Positions 36,436 to 45,541 of a DNA stretch of 64,000 nt are shown in pieces. Every line of letters starts with the position of its first letter. The first letter of the stretch is position 1. Source of the stretch: Peptostreptococcus sp. MV1 (GTDB taxonomy: Bacteria; Bacillota; Clostridia; Peptostreptococcales; Peptostreptococcaceae). The stretch spans positions 1-64,000 of the forward strand of contig NZ_JRNB01000065.1 of the NCBI RefSeq assembly GCF_000758885.1, written 5' to 3'. Both the position numbers and the translations under genes were made by a program. Below the pieces are notes generated by a model. That model made no database searches. It had not been told where the DNA came from and saw only the letters and a list, made by a program, of their open reading frames with translations.

Positions 36436-37071
36436 CTAGTTTCCTTCATTTTCCTTCATCAGGTAAGAAAGAGTAAACAAACTCTCTGTCAAGTTTACAT
36501 TTTCTACTATGATGTTGCTCGGAACCTCAAGATCTATTGGGGCAAAATTCCAAATACCCTTTATGCCAGCACCAACTAACTTGTCAGCTACACCCTGAGC
36601 ACCATTTTTAGGTATACATACTATAGCTATATCTACATTGTTTTCCCTAACAAAATCTTCTAAGTGGTCTGAATCCATTATTTCGAAGTCTCTAATCTTC
36701 AAACCTATCATCTTCGGATTGGCATCAAATACGGCAATAGTTTCAAATCCAGCATTTCTAAAGCCAGTATAATTAGTCAAGGCCTGACCCAAGTTACCAG
36801 CACCTATCAAGATAGCACGGTATTTTCTATCTAGACCAAGAATCTTGCCAATTTCCTTGTGAAGGGCTTCTACATTATAGCCATATCCTTGCTGACCAAA
36901 TCCACCAAAGTTATTAAGGTCCTGCCTAATCTGAGAGGCAGTAAATCCAATTATCTCACTCAACTCTTTTGAAGATATTCTCTGTACATCTCTTGACAGC
37001 AAGTCAGCCAAATACCTGTAATACTTAGGTAATCTTCTGATTACGGCCATTGAAATATTTTTATTTCCCAT
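36436..37071 (-). CDS. rex: Redox-sensing transcriptional repressor Rex
   Basis: 211 aa. N-terminal winged helix (MAVIRRLPKYYRYLADLL...SSKELSEIIGFTASQIRQDLNNFGGFGQQGYGYNV) and a Rossmann NAD(H)-binding domain (ILIGAGNLGQALTNY). Rex leaves DNA when NADH rises and controls fermentation and hydrogenase genes. AGGAGG lies nine bases before the ATG at 37071. It sits just downstream of the ABC-F/tsa cluster, as rex (ydiH) does in Bacillus, but moaC (ydiG) is missing. I did not find a convincing Rex operator in this window. Confidence 0.96.
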   Translation of the reverse strand: MGNKNISMAVIRRLPKYYRYLADLLSRDVQRISSKELSEIIGFTASQIRQDLNNFGGFGQQGYGYNVEALHKEIGKILGLDRKYRAILIGAGNLGQALTNYTGFRNAGFETIAVFDANPKMIGLKIRDFEIMDSDHLEDFVRENNVDIAIVCIPKNGAQGVADKLVGAGIKGIWNFAPIDLEVPSNIIVENVNLTESLFTLSYLMKENEGN

Positions 37072-37201
37072 TCCAGTCCTCCTGTATCCTATATTTTATA
37101 ATATCATAAAGCAACATTCTTGTTAAAAAAAACGTCAACTCTACCAATTTACACTATTATAATATATATTATACCTTATTTTCGATAAATTTAAAACACT
37201 T

Positions 37202-39133
37202 TTATCCCAATATTTGTTCCCATTTTTCGTATAATTTAGCCAAACGTTTTTCTAGGTCACTTTTTTCCTGATTGACCTCTTTAGAGCGTTCTGGACTGGT
37301 GTAGACCTCTTCCTGACAAAGCATATAATCTAGTCCACCTATTTGTTTTTCAGTAAGTTCTATTTCTGATTCTATATCTTTTATAACCTTTTTTGCCTTA
37401 TTTTCAATCTGTCTAAGCTCTTTTTCACGCCTTTTTTCTTCCTTTAGTTGGGTCTTTGTCTTACTGGTTTGCTTATCCATATCTACCAGCTGACTTTTTT
37501 CAAACTCCTGCCTCTTCTTATTTTGGTAATATTCGTAATTGCCCAAATATTCTTCCACTCCATCCGGTTTAAGTACCATGATTCTGTCTACTACTGTGTT
37601 AAGGAAATATCTATCATGTGATATGGTAAGTAGGGTCCCTTCATATTCTTTTAGGGCCTCTTCCAGAACTTCTTTGGAATCTATATCCAAGTGGTTAGTA
37701 GGCTCATCCAGTAGCAAGAGGTTTGACTTTGATAGGATAAGCTTTAATATAGCTATTCTCGCCCTCTCTCCACCACTCAGAGTCTTTATACCCTTGAATA
37801 CATCTTCACCTTCAAACAAAAAGGCTCCCAACAAGCCTCTTACCTCCGTCTGAGTCATATGTGGATTATCGTTCCATACCTCGTCTATTATGGTATTTTC
37901 CAGATTCAAGGACTTTTGTTCCTGGTGGAAGTAGGCTATATCTACACCTTGACCTACCTTATAGGAACCCTTATCTTGCCCCTCATCACCCATTATAATC
38001 TTAAAAAGGGTTGACTTGCCGACTCCATTAGGTCCTATTAGTGCTACCTTTTCTCCCCTATATAAGTTAAAATCTACATCCTTAAATAGTTTTCTATCTC
38101 CATAAGACTTGGCCAGCCCTTCTACTTCTAAAACATCATTTCCGCTTTGATGCCTTAATACAAAATTAAATCTAGCCTTTTTTCTAAGTTCTGCAGGTTT
38201 TTCAATCCTATCAACCTTGTCAAGCATTTTTTCCTTGCTCCTGGCCCTCTTTAGGTGTTTTTCCCTACCATAGGCCTTGAGCCTCTCTATTGATTCTTCC
38301 TGCTTTTTTATTTCTCTTTGCTGATTTTCATACTGTCTCAACCTTATTTCCCTGTTGACCCTAGCCTGTTTCTGATAGTCCGTATAATTCCCATTATAAC
38401 TAGTAAGGTGCTTGTTCTCCATCTCGAAAATCCTATTTACAGACTGGTCCAAAAAGTACCTATCATGGGATATGATCATTATAGTTCCCTCATAGGCCCT
38501 CAAAAAGCTCTCCAACCATTCTATGGCATCTGCATCTAGATGGTTGGTCGGTTCGTCTAGCAGAAGAAGGGATGGCTTGCTCAAAAGGAGCTTGGCTAGT
38601 AGGACTCTGGTCTTTTCTCCACCCGACAATACATTTACAGTCTTATCCATTTCTTCATCGCTAAAGCCTAAACCTTTTAGGGTTCCCTTGACTATGCTCT
38701 TATAGGCATAACCATTTTTTTCCTCAAAATCTTCATATTTTTTTCCATACAGGTCCATGACCTTCTTTAACTGATCGCCTGATGCACAATCCCTGTCGGA
38801 TAAATTAGCTATCTGGTGTTCCAAGTTTCTTAATTCTTCCTCGGCTACTATCAGGTCAGAAAATACTGAAACGACTTCATCATATATGGTCTTTTCCGAG
38901 TAAAAGTTGGTATTCTGTTCTAGGTAGCCTAACCTACAATTTTTTGCAGTAAAAATCTCCCCACTATCATAGGAAAATATACCAGTTATTACCTTAAATA
39001 GGGTCGTCTTACCCGTACCATTTACACCAACTATACCTATCTTGTCCCCCTCGTTTACCGAGAAAGAAATATCCTCTAGTATAGTCTCCACCCCAAAAGA
39101 CTTGGAGACATTGTTGCACGACAACATTATCAT
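37202..39133 (-). CDS. ABC-F family ATPase (YdiF type)
   Basis: 643 aa with two ABC domains and no membrane segment. First domain: GVNGTGKTT, LSGGEKTR, LLLDEPTNHLD; second: GPNGVGKST, LSGGERAR, LLLDEPTNHLD. A charged linker lies at about 240-320, and a C-terminal coiled coil (KTKTQLKEEKRREKELRQI...EKSDLEKRLAKLYEKW) is an extension that the shorter ABC-F protein of this window lacks. Length and position after tsaD match Bacillus YdiF. The likely role is in translation; antibiotic resistance is less likely. A second in-frame ATG six bases downstream could be the start. It ends the tsaE-tsaB-rimI-tsaD operon. Confidence 0.88.
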   Translation of the reverse strand: MIMLSCNNVSKSFGVETILEDISFSVNEGDKIGIVGVNGTGKTTLFKVITGIFSYDSGEIFTAKNCRLGYLEQNTNFYSEKTIYDEVVSVFSDLIVAEEELRNLEHQIANLSDRDCASGDQLKKVMDLYGKKYEDFEEKNGYAYKSIVKGTLKGLGFSDEEMDKTVNVLSGGEKTRVLLAKLLLSKPSLLLLDEPTNHLDADAIEWLESFLRAYEGTIMIISHDRYFLDQSVNRIFEMENKHLTSYNGNYTDYQKQARVNREIRLRQYENQQREIKKQEESIERLKAYGREKHLKRARSKEKMLDKVDRIEKPAELRKKARFNFVLRHQSGNDVLEVEGLAKSYGDRKLFKDVDFNLYRGEKVALIGPNGVGKSTLFKIIMGDEGQDKGSYKVGQGVDIAYFHQEQKSLNLENTIIDEVWNDNPHMTQTEVRGLLGAFLFEGEDVFKGIKTLSGGERARIAILKLILSKSNLLLLDEPTNHLDIDSKEVLEEALKEYEGTLLTISHDRYFLNTVVDRIMVLKPDGVEEYLGNYEYYQNKKRQEFEKSQLVDMDKQTSKTKTQLKEEKRREKELRQIENKAKKVIKDIESEIELTEKQIGGLDYMLCQEEVYTSPERSKEVNQEKSDLEKRLAKLYEKWEQILG

Positions 39134-39144
39134 AGATCCACCCC

Positions 39145-40164
39145 CTAAACCTGATCAATCTTCAAATTAGGGACTGCATTTAGGTCCATGCTGTCTCTTT
39201 TGCCAGCCAGATACCTATAGTAACCTGCGCAGGCTATCATGGCTGCATTGTCTGTGCAAAGTACCAATGGTGGATACTTCAGGTCTAGGCATGCCTTGTG
39301 ACACAAGTCTGCCATCTGACTCCTCAGACCAGAATTTGACGCCACTCCTCCTGACAGGGTTATAGTCTTGTAGCCCTTGTCCATGCAAGCCTTTATGGCC
39401 TTGTTGGTCAATACGTCTACCACAGCCGCCTGAAAAGACGCACATACATCCTCTGGAACTATATCTATATTTTTCATTTTCATGGAATTCAAGTAGTTTA
39501 GGACAGAAGACTTTAGACCGCTAAAACTAAAGTCATACCCGTCATCATGGATACAGGCCCTAGGAAAATCTATAGCCCCAGGATTACCCTGCTTGGCCAA
39601 CCTATCCACTATTGGACCACCTGGATAACCCAGACCCATGGCCCTAGAAACCTTGTCAAAGGCCTCTCCAGAGGCATCATCCTTGGTCTTGCCCAATATT
39701 TCATAGCTACCGTAGTCCTTGACCTCCACCAGGTGGGTATGACCACCGGACACTATTAGGGTAATAAATGGTGGTTTCAAATCCTTGTGTTCTATATAAT
39801 TGGCAGACAGGTGACCCTCGATATGGTTTACTCCAACTAGGGGTATACCCAGAGTAAAGGCAAGGGCCTTGGCATAGGATAGGCCTACCAATAGGGCTCC
39901 AACCAAACCAGGTCCATGAGTAACTGCTATATGGTCTATATCTGAAAAGGTCATACCTGCAGTGTCTAGAGCCTCCTGAACTACTAAATCTATATTTTCA
40001 ATGTGCTTTCTAGATGCCACTTCTGGCACCACTCCACCAAACTTTTTATGTATTTCTATCTGAGTAGATATGATGTTTGCAAGAACCTCCCTGCCATTCC
40101 TAGTAATGGCACAGGCCGTCTCATCACAGCTACTCTCTATGGCTAACGTTATAATATCACTCAC
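39145..40164 (-). CDS. tsaD: tRNA N6-adenosine threonylcarbamoyltransferase TsaD
   Basis: 339 aa ASKHA-fold enzyme of the universal t6A37 tRNA modification. N-terminus [16 protein letters not shown]; metal-binding histidines in [12 protein letters not shown] (about 108-119); [48 protein letters not shown] near the C-terminus. Together with TsaB and TsaE, encoded just upstream, it transfers the threonylcarbamoyl group from threonylcarbamoyl-AMP. TsaC/YwlC is not in the window. The start lies three bases after rimI. Confidence 0.97.
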   Translation of the reverse strand: MSDIITLAIESSCDETACAITRNGREVLANIISTQIEIHKKFGGVVPEVASRKHIENIDLVVQEALDTAGMTFSDIDHIAVTHGPGLVGALLVGLSYAKALAFTLGIPLVGVNHIEGHLSANYIEHKDLKPPFITLIVSGGHTHLVEVKDYGSYEILGKTKDDASGEAFDKVSRAMGLGYPGGPIVDRLAKQGNPGAIDFPRACIHDDGYDFSFSGLKSSVLNYLNSMKMKNIDIVPEDVCASFQAAVVDVLTNKAIKACMDKGYKTITLSGGVASNSGLRSQMADLCHKACLDLKYPPLVLCTDNAAMIACAGYYRYLAGKRDSMDLNAVPNLKIDQV

Positions 40165-40167
40165 TTC

Positions 40168-40614
40168 TTAAAACACCTCCCTGAGCTGTTTCCACATTAT
40201 TATTGCATCTTCCTTGTTATTAGTATAGTATTCCTTCCTGACGCCACCTGCCAAAAAATCATACTTCTTGTAGAGCCCCTGAGCAACAAAATTACCTGCC
40301 CTAACCTCTAAGGTTATAGACGCTATCTTGTCCCTATCGCACATAGCAAGCAAGGCCTCTATCAAGCCGTTTCCTATTTTTTGCCCCCTAAAGTCCTTGT
40401 GAACAGCTACATTGGTAATATGGGCCTCATCTATTATATACCAGGCTCCTACATAGCCAACAATCTTGCCATCATTATCTGCCACTATATACCTGGACAA
40501 CTTGTTTTTTAGCTCTCCCTTTAGAGAATTATAAGACCAGGGATCTTCAAAGGCAGATAATTCTACCTCATACACACCGTCTATATCACCAGCAGTCATC
40601 CTTCTATATATCAT
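40168..40614 (-). CDS. rimI: Ribosomal protein S18 alanine N-acetyltransferase RimI (GNAT)
   Basis: 148 aa GNAT acetyltransferase. The acetyl-CoA loop is VHKDFRGQKIGNGLIEALL (about residues 75-93); before it ITNVAV, after it ITLEVRAGNFVAQGLYKKYDF, the RimI pattern with ALYEKxGF-like ending. It overlaps tsaB by 11 bases and is three bases from tsaD, the constant arrangement in Firmicutes. Substrate by family: N-terminus of ribosomal protein S18; some homologues act on other proteins. Confidence 0.9.
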   Translation of the reverse strand: MIYRRMTAGDIDGVYEVELSAFEDPWSYNSLKGELKNKLSRYIVADNDGKIVGYVGAWYIIDEAHITNVAVHKDFRGQKIGNGLIEALLAMCDRDKIASITLEVRAGNFVAQGLYKKYDFLAGGVRKEYYTNNKEDAIIMWKQLREVF

Positions 40615-41323
40615 TTTTCATCTTCCTCTGCTTTTCTTCATATTGAACCTCTGCCTGAGACTTCCTAATGTACATAGGCAAAATGTCATAGCAGGTATAT
40701 ACATCTAGACCTTTTTTATACTTGTAGTGGGCACAGGCACATACACTAGCTGCCCTAGACACATTTATATTGCTGGATGCTATCCTTGCATCTAGACCTA
40801 GACAGCCTAATTTATCTCCATACTTATAGACCCCTTCACCCAGGAATATGACCGGTCCTTCGATTAGCTTGACCTCTTCTAGCAAGTCATCTATATCAAC
40901 CACCTTTATCTCCCTACTTATTTTTGGTAGTCCCTCTTGGCTTTTGTATATTGCTGAATAGACCTGACTTCCCTGGGCATCCAATATAGGAACCAGACTA
41001 GCCTGACTATCAGACAGATTATAGGCCAAACTTTCAAGAGAATTAACTGCCACTACTGGTAAGTCTCCTACATGAGCCAAGGCCTTGACAGTAGCCATGG
41101 CAATCCTAATCCCTGTAAATGATCCCGGTCCTATACATACAGCCAATAGGTCTACATCTCTTATTTTAATGTTGGCCAGTTCACACAAGCTCTCCAGAAT
41201 AGGCATCAATTTTTGTGAATGTGTCCTCTTGTCATTCACGACAAGCTCACCCAACAGGATTCCATCTGACCACAAGGCCACACTTGCAGCCCTAGTCGAA
41301 GTGTCCAAACCCAAAATAATCAT
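40604..41323 (-). CDS. tsaB: tRNA threonylcarbamoyladenosine biosynthesis protein TsaB
   Basis: 239 aa inactive ASKHA paralogue of TsaD that forms the TsaB-TsaD core. Signatures: ILGLDTSTRAASVALW at the start, THSQKLMPIL, and LAVCIGPGSFTGIRIAMATVKALAH (about 65-89). The C-terminal part is variable, as usual. It overlaps tsaE by four bases and rimI by 11, so the group is tightly coupled in translation. Confidence 0.95.
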   Translation of the reverse strand: MIILGLDTSTRAASVALWSDGILLGELVVNDKRTHSQKLMPILESLCELANIKIRDVDLLAVCIGPGSFTGIRIAMATVKALAHVGDLPVVAVNSLESLAYNLSDSQASLVPILDAQGSQVYSAIYKSQEGLPKISREIKVVDIDDLLEEVKLIEGPVIFLGEGVYKYGDKLGCLGLDARIASSNINVSRAASVCACAHYKYKKGLDVYTCYDILPMYIRKSQAEVQYEEKQRKMKNDI

Positions 41324-41778
41324 GCTCTAGTAACCTCCTCAACCAATTCTTCATAGGCCTGACCTCTAGCAACAAACTCTAGACGCCTAGCCTCTCCTTC
41401 ATACTTGATATTTATATCCAACCTCTCATCAGGTAATATGTCTTCTATTATCTGTGACCACTCTATTATACAAACTCCATCTGAATCAATGTATTCTTCA
41501 AAACCTATATCGTACATCTCATCACTTGAGCCTATCCTGTATACATCAAAGTGGTTTAGCTTTAGCCTACCATCCTCATATTCATTGACTATAGTAAAGG
41601 TAGGACTAGTTATATCCTCTTCTATGCCAAGTCCGATAGCTATTGCCTTTGTAAGGGCAGTCTTGCCAGCACCCAAATCTCCATTCAGGCACAAAACTGC
41701 ACCTTCAAACAGGTTTTTACCTATCTTTTGACCCAGACTAGAAGTGGCATTTTCATTTTCTAGATAGATACTCCTCAT
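41320..41778 (-). CDS. tsaE: tRNA threonylcarbamoyladenosine biosynthesis ATPase TsaE
   Basis: 152 aa P-loop ATPase. Walker A GDLGAGKTALTKAIA (about residues 34-48), ITSPTFTIVNEYEDGRLKLNHFDVYRI (the family block with SPTF and HxDxYR), and the WSQII segment after the acidic stretch. It resets the TsaB-TsaD complex between turnovers. First gene of a five-gene minus-strand operon. A plausible promoter is TTGTGG-18-TATAAT, with the -10 complementary to 41807-41812. Confidence 0.95.
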   Translation of the reverse strand: MRSIYLENENATSSLGQKIGKNLFEGAVLCLNGDLGAGKTALTKAIAIGLGIEEDITSPTFTIVNEYEDGRLKLNHFDVYRIGSSDEMYDIGFEEYIDSDGVCIIEWSQIIEDILPDERLDINIKYEGEARRLEFVARGQAYEELVEEVTRA

Positions 41779-41848
41779 ATAGCCTCCTTATATTTCAAAT
41801 AATATTATTATACCATTAATAGTATATATACCACAAATAAATATCCAC

Positions 41849-41921
41849 AAAAAGACACTACCCAAGTCTATCAACTTCCAAATCAAAAATCTGAAAGTCC
41901 TAGACTCAGGTAGTGTCTCAT
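41849..41921 (-). terminator. Terminator after phosphate butyryltransferase
   Basis: A long hairpin: on the minus strand GAGACACTACC...TAGACTTGGGTAGTGTCT followed by TTTTTGTGG. It isolates ptb from the tsaE operon. Confidence 0.88.
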
Positions 41922-42015
41922 TTATAATTATTAATCAATATATGTTTATCAATGTAATGGGCACATACGAGACAAATAACAAATACTCATATGTATATCA
42001 AAACCTTATAGTTTC

Positions 42016-42936
42016 TTATTTTTGTGCATTTCTAGCAGATAGCATACAAGAAACAGCTATTGAAACCAACTTAGCAGATTCTCCGTCAGATCTTGAGCAT
42101 ACAACGATTGGCACCTTGGCACCAACAACTATACCACCAAATGTCCATCCACCTAGATACTTAGCAGTCTTTAATAGTATGTTACCCGCTTCGATAGCAG
42201 GAACAACTAGTATATCTGCACGACCAGCAACTGGATCATCTATACCCTTTACTTCAACTGCATGTAGGTCAACAGCATTATCCATCTGTAGAGGTCCACT
42301 TACTAGACATCCTGTAATTTCACCTTCCTGGTTCATTCTCTGTAGGGCAACTGCATCTACTGTAGCAGGCATCTTTTCGTAGTATTTTTCCTTGGCACAT
42401 ATCATTGCTATCTTTGGTTCTTCATTACCTAGGGCGTGGGCAACATCTACAACATTTTCTATTATGCCCTTCTTCTGTGCTAGGTCTGGAGCTATCAACA
42501 TTGCACCGTCAGAAGTTAGGTAGTACTTGTCTCTATCTTCATTGAACAAGATACCAACGTAACTCAAAGTATTTCCAGTTCTAAGGTTATTTTCCTTCTT
42601 AACTACTGCCTTAAGTATTACTGAAGTATCTATTAGACCCTTCATTATTAGACTAGCCTTGCCAGCATTAACCTGGTCAACTGACTTCTGAGCAGCATCC
42701 GCCAAGTTCTCAGCATGTACTAGTTCCATGTCAGATATATCCAAGTTTGCTTCCTCGGCTACACTCTTAATGATATTTTCATCACCTACTAGGATTACCT
42801 TTGTAAATCCTAGGTCAACTGCATTTCTTAAAGATTCTAATGTAGCTAAGTCGTGTGGAGCTGCAACAGCAACCGTCTGGATAGCATCACCAGTTTTTTC
42901 CTTAGCTAAATTAATAAAATAATCCTGATTTATCAT
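42016..42936 (-). CDS. ptb: Phosphate butyryltransferase
   Basis: 306 aa from the ATG at 42936 with AGGAGT upstream; a longer frame starting at 42978 lacks a ribosome site and its first 14 residues look unlike the family. It converts an acyl-CoA and phosphate to acyl-phosphate, so energy can be saved as ATP. The pattern VAAPHDLATLESLRNAVDLGFTKVILVGD, GLIDTSVILKAVVKKENNLRTGNTLSYVGIL and the C-terminal ADILVVPAIEAGNILLKTAKYLGGWTFGGIVVGAKVPIV is of the Ptb branch, not Pta. The usual partner buk is absent here, and the gene has its own terminator. The natural acyl group (butyryl or branched-chain) cannot be read from sequence. Confidence 0.9.
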   Translation of the reverse strand: MINQDYFINLAKEKTGDAIQTVAVAAPHDLATLESLRNAVDLGFTKVILVGDENIIKSVAEEANLDISDMELVHAENLADAAQKSVDQVNAGKASLIMKGLIDTSVILKAVVKKENNLRTGNTLSYVGILFNEDRDKYYLTSDGAMLIAPDLAQKKGIIENVVDVAHALGNEEPKIAMICAKEKYYEKMPATVDAVALQRMNQEGEITGCLVSGPLQMDNAVDLHAVEVKGIDDPVAGRADILVVPAIEAGNILLKTAKYLGGWTFGGIVVGAKVPIVVCSRSDGESAKLVSIAVSCMLSARNAQK

Positions 42937-43159
42937 TCTATACACTCCTATAACATAAGTATTATCAACCTGGGCCACTCAAGGCCCATTTCACCTATAT
43001 ATATTTTATCACATTTATAGGATAATAGTAGCGTTTTCTTGAATTTTTTTGTAAGTTTTTGTATTTTTTAACATTTTGTTTATATTTTTTATCTTTTACC
43101 GGCCTTTTACCTATTAAAATATAGCTTGTATCTATTTGATTTACACCTCTATTGCATAG
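42937..43159. other. AT-rich spacer upstream of ptb
   Basis: Contains the ptb promoter region and poly-T stretches; no gene supported. A minus-strand open frame here lacks any recognisable motif. Confidence 0.4.
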
Positions 43160-43311
43160 ATTGACACTCTTCACAAAGTTGATAGTAACCAGCCACATAC
43201 TAGACCAATTGCTTTCGTAATGGAATATGATGGTGGACTAGCATTCTATTCTGACAAGAGAAAGAATATGTACAAATGGTAGGCAAGGACGTTGAAGGTA
43301 TAGAACTATAA
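43160..43311 (+). pseudogene. Remnant of a pyridoxamine-phosphate-oxidase-like (PPOX/NimA type) gene
   Basis: One frame reads IDTLHKVDSNQPHTRPIAFV, then MEYDGGLAFYSDKRKNMYKW and a stop at 43280-43282. The neighbouring frame continues MVGKDVEGIEL before TAA. This is the core of small FMN-binding PPOX-fold proteins, whose usual form is ...DGxPHxRPxxFVxEYDGxLYFxTxxxKNxYKQM. The N-terminus and the last half are missing, and a frameshift lies at about 43276. A bidirectional hairpin (43316-43368) follows, probably its old terminator. A decayed gene with the function lost. Confidence 0.75.
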
Positions 43312-43315
43312 TAAA

Positions 43316-43368
43316 AATAAAGGCCACACATTCATTAATTCTAATTAGAATGTATGGCCTTTATTTTG
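43316..43368. terminator. Bidirectional hairpin terminator
   Basis: AAAGGCCACACATTC pairs with GAATGTATGGCCTTT; T-rich on both sides. Confidence 0.75.
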
Positions 43369-43402
43369 TTGTAACAGCCTTTATGCAGCCTATATATTTA
43401 TA

Positions 43403-43436
43403 TAAAAAAGGACCCTATTCAAATAAGATCCTCTTA
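43403..43436 (-). terminator. Terminator after the dehydratase activator gene
   Basis: AGGATCTTAT-ttga-ATAGGGTCCT with one bulge, followed by TTTTTTATA on the minus strand. Confidence 0.75.
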
Positions 43437-43479
43437 AATACGAGCCAAGACCAGCCCAAAAATTTCTATATTAATTTAC

Positions 43480-44274
43480 TTAAGCGTTATGCTTCTGGTG
43501 TTCATCAAAAGCGTATATGGCAGCACCTATAGCACCTGCCATCTGAGAATCAGGAGATATCATTATATCACATTCCAACTCTTCGTTAAGGGCTCTAACT
43601 ATACCCTTGTTCTTACTTACTCCACCAGTCATGGCAACAGGAGTCTTTAGACCACCTCTTCTTGCCAAACTAGCAACTCTAGTAGCAACAGACGCATGTA
43701 TACCTCTTATGATATTTTCTAGAGGGATCTTCTTAGCCATACATGAGATAACTTCTGACTCAGCGAATACTGTACATGTTGAACTAATTGGTGTTACTTC
43801 TGTAGACTTGGCATCTAGATCGCCTAGCTCATCCAGTTTTACATCCAATACGCCTGCCATAACTTCCAAGAACCTACCTGTACCAGCAGCACACTTGTCA
43901 TTCATCAAGAAGTTTACAAGACCACCCTTGTCATTTAACTTCAATACCTTAATATCCTGACCACCGATGTCTATAATAGTACCTACACCACCAAATATAA
44001 AGCCACCGCCCTTAGCATGACAACTAAGTTCACTGACAGTCTTGGCAGCCTTTTCATAGCTGTTTCTACCATATCCAGTAGATACAATTAGGTCTATTTC
44101 ATCAAAACTTTTTCCTGCTTTTCCAAGTACCTCTTCTATAACCAAGTCAGCGCCTTTAGTACCGGCACCTAGGCTAACTACACCTTCACTTACAACTTCT
44201 TTTCCATCCTTCATTATCACACACTTTGATGATGTTGATCCAATGTCAATACCCATTGTGTATACACTACTCAT
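43480..44274 (-). CDS. 2-hydroxyacyl-CoA dehydratase activator (ATPase, HadI/FldI type)
   Basis: 264 aa ASKHA ATPase that carries a single [4Fe-4S] cluster between the two subunits of a homodimer and pushes one electron, at the cost of ATP, into the dehydratase. N-terminus TMGIDIGSTSSKCVIM; cluster cysteines Cys128 (NDKCAAGTGRFLE) and Cys167 (SSTCTVFAESEVI), the positions known for this family; MTGGVSKNKGIVRAL near residue 225 closes the nucleotide site. It is the only activator in the window, but it lies about 5 kb from the dehydratase subunit genes (53385-55738) and on a separate transcript. An AGGAGG precedes the start. Confidence 0.92.
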   Translation of the reverse strand: MSSVYTMGIDIGSTSSKCVIMKDGKEVVSEGVVSLGAGTKGADLVIEEVLGKAGKSFDEIDLIVSTGYGRNSYEKAAKTVSELSCHAKGGGFIFGGVGTIIDIGGQDIKVLKLNDKGGLVNFLMNDKCAAGTGRFLEVMAGVLDVKLDELGDLDAKSTEVTPISSTCTVFAESEVISCMAKKIPLENIIRGIHASVATRVASLARRGGLKTPVAMTGGVSKNKGIVRALNEELECDIMISPDSQMAGAIGAAIYAFDEHQKHNA

Positions 44275-44484
44275 TTTAAAACGCCTCCTATATAATTTGT
44301 TTAAATTAAATATCGTCGATAGATTTTAACATTTAGTATAATACCCATTTTTTGTGAAATATAATATTATTTTTAAATATTTTATACGAAATTATAATTC
44401 ATAAGTAATTGTCAATCATTGATAATTAAAAAACAATATCAAGGATTATTAACAAACCTATCTCCTCGTCAATTATACCATAAT

Positions 44485-44526
44485 AAAGGCCCCACTTTCA
44501 ATATCATATTGAAAATAGGACCTTTT
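44485..44526 (-). terminator. Terminator after ribU
   Basis: AAAGGTCC...TTTCAATAT-g-ATATTGAAA...GGCCTTT with T-rich flank; nearly symmetrical. Confidence 0.75.
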
Positions 44527-44556
44527 ATATATTTTTACCTCAACTTTAATTGCTGA

Positions 44557-45177
44557 TTAACATAAATTATTTTTTATCAATTTTTCTATCTTTTTATAGA
44601 GTGGTATTGTAATTATTGATATTACTATTCCCTTAACTAGGTTAAATGGTGCTATAAACCATAAAACGAAAGATAGTAGGTCTTTTACATTAGGATTAAT
44701 GGCTGTACCCATTCCAATTATGGCCTCTAAGCCCATTATCTGACCATAGAATGGCAACATTACAAAGTAGTTCATAGCAGATCCAATAATAACCATAGCA
44801 ATTGTTCCTAGGGCAAATCCCTTGATCAAGGCCTTTAATGACTTCTCGCTCCTATATACTAGAGAAGCTACTACTACAAACGAAGATCCAACTACTATAT
44901 TTGCTATTTCTCCAACACCACCTGTACTAGTCGCTGTGATTAGGTGAAGGAAATTCTTTACTGCTTCAACTGCAAAACCTGCTATTGGTCCAAGCGCCAA
45001 ACCTGCTACTATAGCTGGCATATCAGATAGGTCTATCTTTAAGAAACCTGGAAATAGTGGCACTGGCATCTCTAAAAACATCAATGCATACGCTATCCCA
45101 GCCAACAAGGCAACCTTTACCATAGATAATGTAGATACTCTTCTTTTCTTTAAACTTACTGAATTAACCTTTTCCAT
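44557..45177 (-). CDS. ribU: Riboflavin ECF transporter substrate-binding component RibU
   Basis: 206 aa membrane protein with about six helices. ALMFLEMPVPLFPGFLKIDLSDMPAIVAGLALGPIAGFAVEAVKNFLHL is the RibU signature block (the KIDLSDIPALI-like motif), with KNFLH and a SAMNYFVMLP helix. It binds riboflavin and works with the shared EcfA/EcfT energising module, not in the window. It is controlled by the FMN riboswitch just upstream. Flavin supply fits the nearby flavoproteins (EtfAB, acyl-CoA dehydrogenase). AGGAGG lies before the ATG. Confidence 0.94.
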   Translation of the reverse strand: MEKVNSVSLKKRRVSTLSMVKVALLAGIAYALMFLEMPVPLFPGFLKIDLSDMPAIVAGLALGPIAGFAVEAVKNFLHLITATSTGGVGEIANIVVGSSFVVVASLVYRSEKSLKALIKGFALGTIAMVIIGSAMNYFVMLPFYGQIMGLEAIIGMGTAINPNVKDLLSFVLWFIAPFNLVKGIVISIITIPLYKKIEKLIKNNLC

Positions 45178-45192
45178 TTTGTCCTCCTATTT

Positions 45193-45237
45193 TTCGAGGG
45201 AAAAATAAAATTCCTGGAGAAAATATCCCCAGGAAAA
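45193..45237 (-). terminator. Riboswitch-controlled terminator of ribU
   Basis: On the minus strand TTCCTGGGGATATTTT-ct-CCAGGAA followed by TTTTATTTTT, between the FMN aptamer and the ribU ribosome site. Ligand-bound aptamer should favour this hairpin. Confidence 0.8.
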
Positions 45238-45270
45238 ACCATTTCATTACAATAAACATTGTAAAACATT

Positions 45271-45376
45271 ACTTCTCTCATCCAGACTTTACTGTCGGCT
45301 TTGGAATCTCACCAAATCAGCTTGCGCTCGCGGGCTATACCGCCGGTAGGGAATTTCACCCACCCCCGAAGATTAA
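45271..45376 (-). promoter_or_regulatory. FMN riboswitch (RFN element)
   Basis: All conserved blocks are present on the minus strand: ATCTTCGGGGGTGGGTGAAA, TTCCCTACCGGCGGTATAGC, CCGCGAGC, GATTTGGTGAGATTCC, AAAGCCGACAGTAAAGTC and TGGATGAGAGAAG. It controls ribU by transcription termination when FMN is plentiful. Confidence 0.97.
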
Positions 45377-45541
45377 TTTTTATTTTATTTTACAAGACTA
45401 TTATATGACTTTTATAAGAAAAAGTCAATATTTTTCAGTCTTTTTTTGGTCTCTAGCACCTATTTATTAAGTCAAGCTAGGATTGATTTGCAAGCTTGAC
45501 TTATACACCTATATGGGGTATTGGGAGCCAAAAAAATCCAG

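Noticed and set aside
42995-43198. Minus-strand open frame of 67 codons upstream of ptb
   Set aside because: Overlaps the PPOX-like remnant on the other strand and has no recognisable content.
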